64,000 nucleotides of DNA from Spirodela intermedia (GCA_902729315.2 LR746266.1:5772259-5836258); one strand, 5' to 3'; counted from the stretch's first letter, positions 12,441-24,381 are shown. Numbers and translations are program-made. The notes: a model not told the origin generated them from the sequence alone.

Positions 12441-12469
12441 GTTCCTTTCTCAACACGATCTCTTCCATG

Positions 12470-13330
12470 TATCAATAATAGTTAAGTATGGTGTTGATGG
12501 AGATTGTGAGCCATGCTAATATTGAGGTCATAATCTTATTAGAGTTGATGGGTCAATATTAGAAAATGGAAGGTTGGGTTGATAATACTAAATAATTAGG
12601 CTTTTACATATCTTTCAAGGGGGAGAACAAATGAGGATTTACTTACAAATTTGGTAGGTAATTTTCTTTTAATGTAAAATTTTTAGTAGAGATATAGGTT
12701 AGTAGTAGGAAATTGAGGTTTAGTTACAAAGATAGCATTATTGTTACCAAGTAGTTGTCCTCGCATGAATTGCATCTATTATTGATGTCATTTGTACTTT
12801 TATGATTTATTTTTTATTTTATGCCATTTATCAATGATTTTTTCAATGAATTGTTGTTTAGTTTTTATTTGTTGTATGCAATTCGTGATGATGTGATATT
12901 ATTGATGTTTAGATATGATGTACGGTGACAATGCATTAAAATGGAGTGGAGATCTATATGTGCACACCAAATAGGACAAACCATTTTTCATGCTTGAGAT
13001 GTGTTAATTTTAGATGTGTTCGCTCAATTTATAAAAATCTTCTCTTCATAGTCTGAAAAATCTTTGGACTATATATTATACTAATAAGATGCATGCAGCT
13101 AAAATGGATGCCTAAAGTCATAGAAAATAAGTCTAGGCTTCCAGAAATTTTAGACAATAATTCAAATGTCACTAATTGTGATAATAATTGTAAAATTTAT
13201 TTATGATTTTTTTGGATCTAGACTCTCCTTTATTTTTCATAAATTGATTTCTTTCTTTAGGTCTTATATCTAGGAATAAGATCTTGGGGTTAACATCCTT
13301 TTAGAGTGCCCTAGTCATATTTGCATCTTT
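12470..13330 (+). repeat. Array repeat R1, copy 2
   Basis: Matches 8990-9960 in block order. It follows directly on the truncated intron 12 of SCPL copy B. Its right end is the segment TTTTAATTATTTCAATAACAAAG, which precedes the GA run at 13383; a third partial version with the same sequence lies at about 14800-14960. Confidence 0.6.
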
Positions 13331-13381
13331 TAATTATTTCAATAACAAAGAAGATTTAATATATACATATATAATTGTGTT

Positions 13382-13382
<1 letters not shown>

Positions 13383-13422
<40 letters not shown>
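13383..13422. repeat. (GA)n microsatellite, about 20 units
   Basis: A perfect GA run about 140 bp upstream of the promoter fragment of SCPL copy C. This is the same relative position as the GA run at 11655 in front of copy B. A degenerate GA/AAGA tract at about 14963-14980 occupies the equivalent place upstream of the intact gene. Confidence 0.95.
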
Positions 13423-13424
<2 letters not shown>

Positions 13425-13559
13425 CACCAAGAATCACCCAAGGGTCTATGTATGTATCTAAATGACCTACAACAAAATGAAAATACCCAAATGAATCACA
13501 AAAGGGTAGATTCATATAAACATCTAGTAAAATGCCGACTGTAGCCCAGCTCATAATGT

Positions 13560-13890
13560 ACATTATATAGTCCGTCTAAGTAATTGTCTTCTTGCCCATT
13601 AAGTTTCAAATGAGTAGAAATAATGGACATTTAAAGTGGACATAGAGGAGCCAACGTGGACACCAGCATTTTAAGTGTAATAATGACTAGCAATAACTGT
13701 CTTTGTCATTTTGCATGAGGGGAGGCCAATAACCTTTCGTGGCCATCTCATATATATTTTTGAATAAACTATGCCTCTCCTCTTGATCTTTCCGTAATCC
13801 TCACACATCAAGTTTGACGTTTGCCTCCTCACCGTCACTAATTGATGGCCATGATACTGACGATAGTTGACCTGGTCATGATAATGTTCC
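13560..13890 (+). pseudogene. SCPL pseudogene, copy C (promoter and first bases of exon 1)
   Basis: Matches the upstream region of the intact gene, including the AATGGACATTTAAAGTGG-like block, the TTTGCCTCCT(C/T) leader and the start of exon 1. The exon match ends after about 30-40 bases (near 13880), where it meets repeat R2. The start codon context is recognisable but no further exon follows, so nothing is encoded. Confidence 0.7.
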
Positions 13891-14420
13891 ACGAATTATG
13901 TTGACAAAATTTTTGTCAATGATTGAATGATTTTGGTGGCTTAATCCTTCACTAGTGATCTATAGGAAAATCATGATTTAATCAAGTAAAAAATATGAGT
14001 TTTGGCTCTAATTAGATTCAAATCTACCCCAATCATCCATCTGCATAAGAGAGAGAGAAATAAGTTCTCGAATACTCTTATATAGTGACATCATCATGGT
14101 ATCTCATTGTTATAAATAAAGGATACTTGAAGTATTAAACTCATCAAAAACATTTAGGGGAAGCTGTGACCAGGTTTAGTCTCACATGGACTATACGTCA
14201 AATGTTGGGATGAATATATAGTAATATAAGATTTGAGAATCAACAAGTACTTTTCTTGCGTGTTTACGACCACTCCTTGTCCCATGCTCGACTAACCACC
14301 AGTGACGTGAAAGGGGAGTGATGCACATGTGCCCCCAATCGGTCACCCTTAGACCCTCGAGCCCTTACTCGTGGCTTCGCCCAACTGCACTTCCAACTCA
14401 CTTGTGGGCCTAGTTGACTA
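13880..14420 (+). repeat. Array repeat R2, copy 2
   Basis: Second copy of the block series at 10900-11300, with an extra internal segment around 14040-14155. It joins directly to the truncated exon 1 of SCPL copy C. Copy 1 shows no SCPL coding sequence at the equivalent junction. Confidence 0.55.
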
Positions 14421-14681
14421 GCAGGTCCTCCCATTTTCCCAAGGCGGTGAACCAGAGAAAGCTAACCCCTCGTCCAACTACGAGATCAAACTAGATAAAA
14501 AAAACAAAAAAAAAAAAATGCAAGCACTTTGGCTTTGGTGTTCGTTCCAAGCCTGGCGTGAAGCGAGGGGATTTATTTTATTTTTTATCATTTATTTTAA
14601 AAATAAGATTATAAAAATTATATAAATTTATAAAAATCACATTAACTAACTGAAAAACACTTGTCACAATTTAACATAAAT

Positions 14682-14757
14682 ATAAGTTTATTTATCATGA
14701 GTTAAGACTAAAATTATGTTATTTATTAATTATTAACTCATGATAATGAAGACTTAT
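14682..14757. repeat. Foldback element H, copy 2
   Basis: The same inverted-repeat hairpin as 11517-11592, with arms around TTTATCATGAGTTAA and TTAACTCATGATAATG and a similar AT-rich spacer. It is co-duplicated with its flanks, so the two copies probably spread with the array and not by independent transposition. Confidence 0.65.
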
Positions 14758-15169
14758 CAAGCATCTACAAATTATACACAATAGTTCAATAATAAATATA
14801 AGCTTTACTTTATTTTTTCCAAATTAATTTCTTTCTTTAAGACTTATCTCTAGGAATAAGATCATGAGATTAATGTCTTTTTAGAGTGCTTAAGTCATAT
14901 TTACATCTTTTAATTATTTCAATTACAAAGAAGATTTAATATATACATATATAATTGTGTTCTAGAGAGAGAAAGAGATTCAAAAAGTGTCACACATATG
15001 AACAATGGTAGAATGAAAATACCCACCCTTTGAGTGTATGATTCAACATGAATCACACAAGGTTATATTCATTTAAACATCTGGGGTAAAATGCCCACTT
15101 GAAATCCAGCAGATAAGGTAAATTATATAGTTAGATTGATATAAACATCTGGCAAAATGCCTACTTGTA

Positions 15170-15482
15170 ACCCGGGAGATAAACTACATCATATAGGCCG
15201 TTTCAGAGATTGGCGACGTGCAGTTACAAACAAGGAGAGATAATGGCAATTTAAAGTGGGCATCAATAGACCCAAGTGGGCGTCGGCCTTTTAAGTGTAA
15301 GAACGACATGCAATAAATGTCTTTTGTCCGTTTTACATAAGGCGAGGCCAAGAACAATCTGCGGCCGTCCCTCAGATGTCCCACAGATATTTTTCTGAAT
15401 ACATCACACCTCTCCTCTCGATCTCTCCATAATTCTTACACTTAGGTTCGGCATTTGCCTCCTTGTCGTCGCTGATCTGACC
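15170..15482 (+). promoter_or_regulatory. Putative upstream region of the intact SCPL gene, duplicated in the array
   Basis: About 300 bp immediately before the start codon recur upstream of copies B and C and partly at 7018-7065. The pyrimidine-rich TCTCCTCTCGATCTCTCC block and the TTTGCCTCCT leader are the best conserved, which suggests core promoter/5' UTR. I see no canonical TATA box at the usual distance. Confidence 0.45.
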
Positions 15483-18400
15483 ATGACGCCGGCGATAGCT
15501 GGCCTGGTCATGGTGATTGCCTGTTCTTGGACTTTAGGGCTGTGGACTGTGTCCGGCTTGACGACCATCACTCACTTGCCGGGATTCGACGGTCGCCTCC
15601 CCTTCGAACTGGAAACAGGGTAAGCCGCCATTCTTCTACTCCTCGTTCGCCCTCTCGTTCTTCCTGCGCCTTCGCGGCGATGTCTTGAGGAGAAAGAGAT
15701 CTCGGACGCTAGGTACATCGCGGTGGACGAGTTGGAGGAGGTGAACCTGTTCTATTACTTTGTCAAGTCGGAGAGAAGCCCGGCAGAGGATCCCCTACTG
15801 TTGTGGCTTAACGGCGGCCCCGGCTGCTCAGGGTTGAACGTGTTAGCGTATGAAATCGGTAAGGTGGTATATTTGCGAAGAATTCGAGCCTTCACAGGAC
15901 CTGGGTTCGTTATTCCTGGGTTCCTATTTCACCACTCATCGTTATTTTGAATGGTTGACTGAAAAGGGATGTTTAGGATCTTCTACTGGGAACAGTGCGC
16001 CAAGGTGGTAAGTCTCGGATGGTCGATTGATTTCGGGGCCTCAGGCCAACCCAACACGTTTCATCGGAGGACCTTTATGCATTGGACAACAATTTTGGCG
16101 TGCAGCCATAGACAGGTTTACAAGAGATTATGAGCGATTTTGCTGACCTCTGTCGCTGTGCAGGCCCTTTCACCTTTGATATCAAGAGTTACGAGAGCAG
16201 ACGGTTGCCCAATTTGATCTACCGAGAGGAGTCTTGGACGAGGGTACAAGTCAGCTCTTCTCGGTCTCCCTCTGTCCGTCACTCTCTATCGTGACCTGTT
16301 CTTATGACTTTTTCTCGATAGATCAGCAGTATAATCTTTGTGGATTCGCCTGTGGGCGTCGGATTCTCGTACTCCAAGGCCGCCGAGGAAAATGAATGGT
16401 CGGACACCAAAACATCAAGGCATCTTGGCGCATTCATTAAGAAGGTGATACCATATGTTCGCGGAATCACAACACCAGACGGCGATTTCTATCTTTCCGC
16501 ATTTTTGACTCACCTTCAGTCGAACATCCGGTGGTGTAGTGGCTCGTGGATCACCCGGAGTTCATCTCGAATCCCTTCTATATTGCCGGCCAGTCACAAG
16601 GTGGGAAATTAGCACCCATCGTCGCACGGGAAGTAATAAATGGTAATGGAGTTTTCATTTGTTTATTTCTTGGTTTGGGTCTCGAAATCATTTTCAAAGA
16701 GGAAGATGAGCGGGGTTCGAGGGGGGTCAGCTTCTTCTGTGCCGCTCCTGTGGGATGATAAGGGGTGCTGCTCGAAAGCGCGGCCTGTTTGGGGTGCCTT
16801 GTACACGTCCCTCGGTCATCGCATGCGGCCACTCCTTTCTGCTTATGGGGTTCCCTTTTTGTTTTCTCCAATTCGTGATCGAAAAACTCTTGCGCTTTCC
16901 GCCGAGGTGCTTTTCTCGGAAGTCATTCAGGTTGAATCATGTTTCAGGAATCGAGGCAGGGTCAAAGCCCCTCGTCAATCTCAAGGTGGGCCGGCCGACG
17001 AACAAAAGCCAAATTTTCTAAAATAAGCACCCAACATGTTTTTCTCATGACATTTGTGGTGCGAGATTTACAGGGCTATTTAGTTGGAAACCCGGCGACG
17101 GGTGAGAGACGTTATGATAGGGGGTCGAGGATTCCACATTCCCATGGGATGGGACTTATTTCCGACGAGCTGTACGAGGTGAATCATTCTGATCCAATAT
17201 GTGGTTTATATCTTATCTTTGTTTTCGTTTGAGAGAATGGATGATTGAAATAATTGGCACATATTTAGAGTTGTGCATGGTCGGACTGAGCCTGTCACTT
17301 GGCAAGGCCAGCCTGAGCCCAGATTCCGAGGAAAACTCGGACAATGACCTCCTTTCTGGACCCCTCCTGGACACTTTACCTAAACGAGGAGTAGGCTGGT
17401 TTGACCTATTTTTCCATCTAAACATAGCTTCCAGTGGTTGAGGTTGAGACGAGCTTCCTTAATTCTGGTTGAATGTCTAAATTTCCTTCACTATACCTAC
17501 ACTTTCGAGAATCACGGGGATCATAAAAACAAAAACCTATTCTTATTGATTCGCACTTTTGGTAAATTTACAGGCGACAAAGGCAAGTTGTAGCGGGGAT
17601 TATGTTATGCCTCGCAGTGTTCAATGCTCCGAGTGTCTTGAGGCCGTAGAAGAGGTGTGTTTCCCTTTGACTGTGTACGGTGATCGACTTCGTTCCAGTC
17701 GCTCTTACTGGGGTTTTATTTTATACTCAGAACCTCAAAGGCCTTAATCAGAAATATATCTTGGAGCCTAATTGTGACTCAGCATCTCCAAAGCCTAAAC
17801 AGTCTGCCCCAGTGGAAAGAAGTCTCAGTGAACTTGAGAGAGCTCACCCTTTTTCCCTGCAGATCCCAAGCAAACGATGCCGCGTAAGCTCTCTCTTTGT
17901 GATTGTTGGTCTATCTCCTTCCTGTGTCTTGCATGGATGAACCTGGTCTGTGACACATGGATTTGTTCCACAGTCCTATGGCTATATGTTGGCCAAATCA
18001 TGGGCGAACAGCGATGAAGTGCGAGAAGCGCTTGGAGTCCGTAAGGTAAGTACTCTCACTGTAGGAGGTGCAGCGACCTAACCCATCATCCAAGCTTGAT
18101 GGTTGCAAGGTGCACAGCAGGGATGGACTGGAGACTGGAATAGATGCCGAGAAGATATAAAGGAGAAGTACATGAATGATATTCCCAGCTCAGTTTCGTA
18201 TCATCTCAACAATACCTGTGGAGGCCTACGAGCTTTGGTGTACATGTGAGAATTCTGTCTTCTGAAGGCGTAATTATTTCCAAATTGGATACACGCACGA
18301 GAAAACATATACTTCGCTTCTAGGTTTCATGCACCTTACGAAATGACGTTGATTTTAGTCCTGTCATTTTCCTCAAAGCAGTGGCGACCACGATCTGCTT

Positions 18401-18844
18401 GCCAACACTGTAGGGACGCAAGCATGGCTCAGATCTCTCAATTATTCCATCATCTACGGGTGGCGGCCTTGGTGGATCAATGACCAAGTTGCCGGGTCTT
18501 TACCTAAACCGATGACCTCCATTGGTTTCTTTCTCAACGTGATCTTTTTGGGCTAAACAGTGGCCATTTTTGGGTGAATGATTTCAGATACACGGAGACT
18601 TACACCAACAACTTGACATTCGCGACGGTCAAGGTCAGCATCCATTTCTAGTAGCACAGTTACTTGTGTGAAGAAGGATAGATGCTTTCAACTGGTTTGC
18701 ATGGTTGTCTTTGCCCCCCCCTTTCCCTTTCGCGTGTTAAACTCTCTGTACCTTTTTCAGGGTGCAGGTCACGAAGCTCCAGAGTACAAGCCCAAGGAAT
18801 GTCGGGGTATGTTTGAGCGATGGATTTCAGGGCAGGGTTTGTGA
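15483..18844 (+). CDS. Serine carboxypeptidase-like protein (SCPL clade I type), apparently complete
   Basis: Secreted or vacuolar alpha/beta hydrolase of the S10 family; clade I members in plants are often acyltransferases using glucose esters. I place 14 exons: 15483-15619, 15713-15858, 16164-16243, 16322-16444, 16540-16642, 16948-16985, 17074-17178, 17574-17654, 17731-17883, 17974-18045, 18121-18245, 18379-18495, 18588-18633 and 18761-18844. Phases close exactly, giving 469 residues, a normal family length. Visible features are a hydrophobic signal peptide, HLPGFDG, the oxyanion-hole motif NGGPGCSG, nucleophile Ser181 in GQSQGG, SGDHD at 389-393, His446 in GAGHEAPEY and a C-terminal MFERWIS. 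The nucleophile elbow differs from the usual GDSYSG/GESYAG. Exon 5 uses a purine-rich, weak acceptor (GGTGGTGTAG). A better upstream acceptor would break the frame, so activity of this copy is likely but not certain. Confidence 0.85.
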
Positions 18845-18954
18845 TGCAAGTGATGCTATGTTGAACTCTTTTGACGGGTTCAGTATGTTGGTTCAGTATT
18901 GATGGTTCAGACTTATTTTTTTGAATCGTATAATATGAGGCTTGAGTTATCATC

Positions 18955-19567
18955 TCTCCTGCGTTTCTATCACCTTTCTTTCAACCACGCTTTGATACTA
19001 GTTGTTAGAATAAAAGCCCAATATATAGGCTTATAGAAATTATTGGATATAACGGGAAGTAAGAAAATAGAAAACAAACAACTCATGACCATAATATGAC
19101 ATAATAATTCTTCTGTGATTAAAAGAGTAGCCTCTTATGTCTCTAGGTGACGATAAAAACTCTACTAGATATGAAACAAGTACAAAATAATACTTCTCAA
19201 GAACTTAGAGCTGAAATCTATGATCTTGGCTTTCAAATGAACTCACTAACCCAACAGAAATCTCCTTTTAAGACTCACAAACTCTTTCTACTGGGATGAT
19301 AGCGATGCGATACGAGATAACTCTACGGATGTCCAGCAAGTTGCCGTTTCGGTCGCTGGATGGACCGATTTTCCCGTGGACCCCGCCTCTCTTCTTCTGC
19401 GCAGCCGCCATATGAGCTCGACGCCTAGCCACTTGCTCACTTAAACGAGTCACGTGCCCAACATTGGGCAGCCATGTCTACGTCACATCAGCTGCATGAA
19501 GTTGCAGACTAACATCATGGGTAGTAATAGAGACTGTTGAAATTGTGGACACTCCGGTCCCCAACAG
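18955..19567 (-). mobile_element. Ty1/copia LTR relic with primer-binding site
   Basis: Read on the minus strand, the sequence begins TGTTGGGGACCGGAGTG near 19567 and ends GCTTTTATTCTAACA near 19005. It is followed by CTAGTATCAAAGCGTGG, a close match to the initiator-tRNA-type primer-binding site plus leader of plant copia elements. The internal coding region is absent: the relic stops about 110 bp after the SCPL stop codon. It is therefore a truncated 5' LTR plus leader. I did not find a convincing target-site duplication, and the 19567 border is less certain than the PBS side. Confidence 0.6.
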
Positions 19568-20224
19568 AGGCAGCAAACTGATGAGCATGAGCATCCAACA
19601 GGAAAACATGACCTCTCAGATCTAAGCCAGTTGAGCCAGACGGCTGAGTTCTGTAGGAGAGGCGAGTGCTCTCACCTTGATTAGAGGCAGAGGAAGAGAG
19701 TGAGAGCTCACCGAGAAGGACCGGAGTTTACAGATAATTGGAAGTGGGGGTGCGTAGAATATGGGGACGGATCTGACGCACAAGATCGGACTCTGTGGCT
19801 CACAGGAGTCCAGCTGCCTGCGAGCGCCACATTATATACCAACCAACACGTGAACAGTGGCTATGCTGAATCTTTTAATGTTAGAACACAACGACCGATA
19901 ATTGCGTGAGTAGATGACGTTCCATATAATTGCGCCTCAACGACCAATCCGTGAGAATTCTTCAAGGACGGGGCTTCACACAATCTAGAGAGGCCGCAAC
20001 CCAAAGAGGTTGTCGGCGGGGGAGAAATTATTGGGCCACTTGGCCCCATTGAGTTTTGGACATTTGCGGTTATTGGTGCTCCACGTTACATGAGAGGAGA
20101 GAGAGAGAGAGACGCTTCATGTGTTGATTCCAGTCGCGCCTTACGGGCTATTTCTTGCTCTTCCTTTGTCGTTATTTCTTGCTCGGGTCGCATACTTTCC
20201 CTCCCATTTTGCGGATCGGTGGCC
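19568..20224. other. Spacer between the copia LTR relic and SCPL copy E
   Basis: GC is moderate. The stretch might hold further LTR or element sequence, but I see no recognisable coding domain or RNA gene. The last 120 bp or so would be the leader of SCPL copy E and only weakly resembles the promoter block of the other copies. Confidence 0.35.
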
Positions 20225-20784
20225 ATGGCGCCAGTGCTAGCTGTGCTGGGAATGCTGCTTACGTGCTCGTGGTCTTCAGGGCTTCGAGCGATGTCCGGGA
20301 GAACGGTCGTTACTCACTTGCCGGGATTCGACGGTCGCCTCACTTTTGAAGGCCCCGTCTCTATTCGGCGCCTGGCAGACGTCCGACGGTCATTATGTCT
20401 GGCCACTCCTTTCCGCTCGTGGCATTTCCCTATTTTACTTTCCTCATCTTATGTCGACGGGTTGTCTCCAACTCGGGATCGAAAACCTTGTTCGCTTTCT
20501 GCCTAGGCGTGAAGCATTAGTTCTTAACCACATTGCAGGAAACGAGGCAGGATCGGAGCCCCTCGTCAATCTCAAGGTGGGCCGAGTAAAAGAAGCCGAG
20601 TTGTCTGAAACAAGGACCCACCGTAGTTGTGTATAACTCACAAAATTTTCTCATGACTCCTGCGGTGCGAGATTTACAGGGGTATTTAGCCGGAAACCCA
20701 GTGACCAGTGAGCAACGTTTTGACGAGGGGTCGAAGATTCCATATTCCCATGGGATGGGGCTAATTTCCGACGGGCTGTATGAG
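20225..20784 (+). pseudogene. SCPL pseudogene, copy E (exon 1 fused to intron 5, exons 6-7)
   Basis: Starts with an intact ATG and an exon 1 like that of the functional copy (signal peptide, then [10 protein letters not shown]). At about 20345 exon 1 is fused to sequence matching intron 5 of the intact gene, so exons 2-5, including the nucleophile serine, are missing. Exon 6 (about 20539-20575, GNEAGSEPLVNLK) and exon 7 (about 20680-20784, GYLAGNP to LISDGLYE) are well preserved with usable splice sites. Similarity then ends, with no exons 8-14. Exons 6-7 lack in-frame stops, which suggests a fairly recent truncation. Confidence 0.8.
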
Positions 20785-23700
20785 GTGAACCATTTTGATC
20801 GTCTTTCTCATGGTTGTCCATCGACGAATCAGCCTGAGAGTTGACAAGGCAAGCATGGGCCGAGATTCTGTACAATAACCTCCTCGCTGGACCCCTCCTG
20901 TAATTCAGACCCAGATAAATAGCAGGCTTGTTTGGCCTATTTTTCTATTCAGGCTTAATTTTGATGGCTTGGGGCTCTTGCACTCCCCGGAGGGGCATTG
21001 GCAGCCCCTACTGTAAGGTGCAGAGAAGTTCCAAGTGACAATCTTGAAAGATGTTTGTCCCATTTATAGAAAATTTTGAAGTGAAACATTTAGTAGAATG
21101 CATGATTCCAAGTTTAAACATAGTACTTCTTGATGTGACAAGTGATTTTGTGCACACATAGACATTTGTCATATGTGCTGCATTCGAGTTAGTTCAACGT
21201 ATGATGGGTGTGGTACATGACAATCTATATAAAGGACACCACAAGGAATAACATATATTGATATTATTGTTTGATAACATCTATCAATCTATTATTGATT
21301 AGGGTGTAGAAGCATACATTCGATACTATCAAGTCCACCAACAAGACAAGATGTAGTGGATCAAGTTAGTAAACTAACTTTGTTGTCTACTCTAAGCCAA
21401 CAATGAAAATAAAGTATCAATTGACATTATCATGGCTTTACTAATAATAAAAGGTAATATGACATGATATTCATCATTGTGAACTAGTCCTCAAAGTACA
21501 ATATATTTGCACCAACTTATATGGACAATGACATAGAGGAGCTGACTCACCTCTTCATAACTTATGTGATCAATTTATGAGTCCTACCACAAGATGTTAA
21601 TAACTAGATAGCTCTCTCTTCAAAGATAAGCACACTGCTCAAGTTCTTAGCCAACTTCCACCCACATATGAATGATTACATATAGTATACTAATATGATG
21701 TTTAAGAAACTTTGTCACTATGCAGTAATAAACTAAAAAAAATGAGTTGATCTCCTCAATATAACTTAATTCTCATACAACTTGTATCAAAATCAAAAAT
21801 TATTTGTTCACTATTAAAGCTTCTAATGGAGTAAAACCTACTTACCCTATCAATTGGAAGTGTAGTAGGTCAATATCTTGTTTGATAACACATTAATTTA
21901 CTTAAGCACAAATAGAAGAGGTATTCAAAGCATTGGCACATGTAGTGTAATGTATGAAAAAATAACATGAATTCAGCACAAATGACAAGTATTTATATTG
22001 AGATTGAGTTCTAATGTGTTTTATGGTCTCTAAACAACCATCAAATAGAACAAGTGGCACTAGGGATTGGCCTACCAACTCAATCTCCAAGAAAATTGAT
22101 AAATTTATCTTGTATTCTATGTCTCACTTTTGAAAACCTTCCAAAATAGATGGAGAGAATGAAGAGACTAGTTTAGTAGACTAATTAATTTGAAGTCTTA
22201 CAACAAGTAATTCGAAATCTTTCCATATCCAGTTTCTCACGTTGTCAAAAACAATCTGAGTAATATGAAGGCCTCATCAACAAGTATTTGAATAATGTTT
22301 TCTGACAAGGGCATCAAATTTCATGCATGGGATAGAATGTGATGACCCTAACTCAAAAGAGACTGATTTTGAGTATAGAACATCACTATTGTTATAAGTG
22401 TGGCATGATAGCCTTATGCACATGTCCACATGATGAGACAACACATGCTAATATGCATTGTATGCAAACAAGTGTGTGGTCACATAACCAGTGTATGTTT
22501 GTATGCATGTTGCGAATGGTTTTCTCATTCCTTTCTTGCACAACAAAATATAATGTTACATACATCTTGAATGATAGAGAAAGATGCTTGAGGTGGAACA
22601 CACATCATATATATGTCGTTCAAAGAATTCTCATTTATCTATATGATTGTACAAATTCATCTTCAAGGAATGAGAATCGTCTTATAGCTCAACATTGAAT
22701 GATTGATGCAGCATCACACAATACTCGTATATGACTCCCAAAAGTGATGTCTTCCTTATCTTTTCACAAGATTAAGGAAAATTATGGCAATAAAAGGACA
22801 ATTATGCCCATAAAAATTCATTGACAACCCCCAATAAGAGGGGGTGATGTCCCTTCAAACCTCACTGCCAACTCATCATGAAATTAGATCTACATATTCT
22901 CTTAAGAGCCAATTAATGCCCATTAGGGCCCATTAGGCCATGGTCCACAAACTCTAACAATAAGTGGATTTATAATCTGACTCTAATAGAAAAGGAAACC
23001 AAGCAAAGGGAGGCAAGGGAAATAATCACAAAGAGAGACAAAATGTGAGAGAGATAGAGAGAGTCAAGGAACACTTTGTATACTTTAAATGGACTGAGAA
23101 ATAGAAGAGAGTGAAAGTGACAAAGGTGAAGATTAATAATTACAATCTTTATGGAAAAAGAAAGATTAGCAATAAAAATAGGTAGATGTGTGTGTGTGTG
23201 TGTGTGTGTATAAAGAGAGACAGAAAATAAAGAGGCTTGTAACATGAATGGAATGAGAAAGAGAGTTTTAAAGTGAGAGGGGTGGAACATATACTCCAAT
23301 CCAAATGGAAGAACATAACTATAATAATAGAGAGAATGAGCGGGAGAGAGAGAGAGAGTAGTGAGAGGGTAGCAATTGAGTTTAGATGGAAATAGGTAAA
23401 TATAAAGATACATATTAATATAGATCGAAAGGGAGATATAGAGGAAGGGAGAAACAAATTTGAATGGTAAAAAGTCAAAGAGAAATTGACTATATGTTTT
23501 GAGACAAGAGAAAATAAAAATTCAGTGAACTTTTAAACTTATATCTTAGTAGTCTTGCTTTTATGATTATGTAACTTTCTATCTATATGACTTCATTTTT
23601 GTTAGTGTATGCTGACAACATTGATGTGTGGTGAGTCTAGTCATGAGTTGACCACCATGGAAAGCTTTTCTGAGGAGAACACACAAAAACAATAGTCACA

Positions 23701-24375
23701 TATGATAATTCCTCATAAATTAGATATATAAGTTTTTCTACAAGAAAAACATATAGAGCATAATAATTTTTTTAGCATCTTGCGAATAAAATGGTAATGA
23801 TTGTGTAATCTAGATTTTTCATCTTTTTTGTGATGTGTTATTATTGTCTCATTGTTTTTTCCAACAAAGGTCATTTTGGAATCATACCACTATATGGCTT
23901 GCTAATAATATAGTAGGAATTTGATATGAACTCGAGGTGATCAACATATCATTACATGAACCACAATCTAGTTAGAAGCCTAGTCAAAAGGTAGAGAATT
24001 TTGAACCACCGTCTGGCTCAGTGAAATAATAAATGACATTATCTCTCTAATCTATAATTAGATCATCAATTTTTGGTATGATGGCTCATTTCCACAATCC
24101 ATTGTTGACAGATGAATTCACAAAGATGATGCTACAAATCCTATCATATGATGTTAGAACAAAGCAAAAGAGTGAGAGAGAGAGAAAGAGAGGAACTAAT
24201 GTGTACATTAGTCCAAGAGTTAGGCTAATGTATCAAAGCGAGCATGCATTTGATTTGATAACAATTAATAACAAATGTGAAAGATCGTCGTTTTAAAAGA
24301 AGTCAGCCAGTCGGTAGCCCAGTCGGTCATGAGAACAGTCTTCAAGGAGATGGATGTCCATTGTACGTATCTCCA
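20785..24375. other. AT-rich intergenic region, no gene recognised
   Basis: About 3.6 kb of AT-rich sequence with short open frames only. Around 21620-21680 a frame-shifted reading faintly resembles the LPPxYE segment of a copia Gag, followed far downstream (22390) by a CYKCG-like knuckle. This is too weak to call an element. From 22970 to 23480 the strand is purine-rich with GA-type simple sequence. The right end is the GulLO promoter. Confidence 0.45.
23187..23209. repeat. (TG)n microsatellite
   Basis: About 11-12 TG units embedded in purine-rich sequence. Confidence 0.9.
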
Positions 24376-24381
24376 TATAAA
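24376..24381 (+). promoter_or_regulatory. TATA box of the L-gulonolactone oxidase-like gene
   Basis: TATAAA in the context CCATATAAAGT lies 64 bp before the start codon at 24440. This spacing fits transcription starting about 30 bp downstream with a short leader. The position is inferred and untested. Confidence 0.5.

Noticed and set aside
21620-21680. Copia Gag-like LPPxYE segment
   Set aside because: Only a few residues match and the flanking frames are full of stops. Kept as a remark in the spacer entry, not as an element.
22339-22698. 119-codon open frame with many Cys and His
   Set aside because: The sequence is AT-rich and overlaps an antisense frame of similar length. The cysteines form no convincing zinc-binding pattern beyond a single CYKCG. 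A decayed copia Gag is possible but too weak to call.
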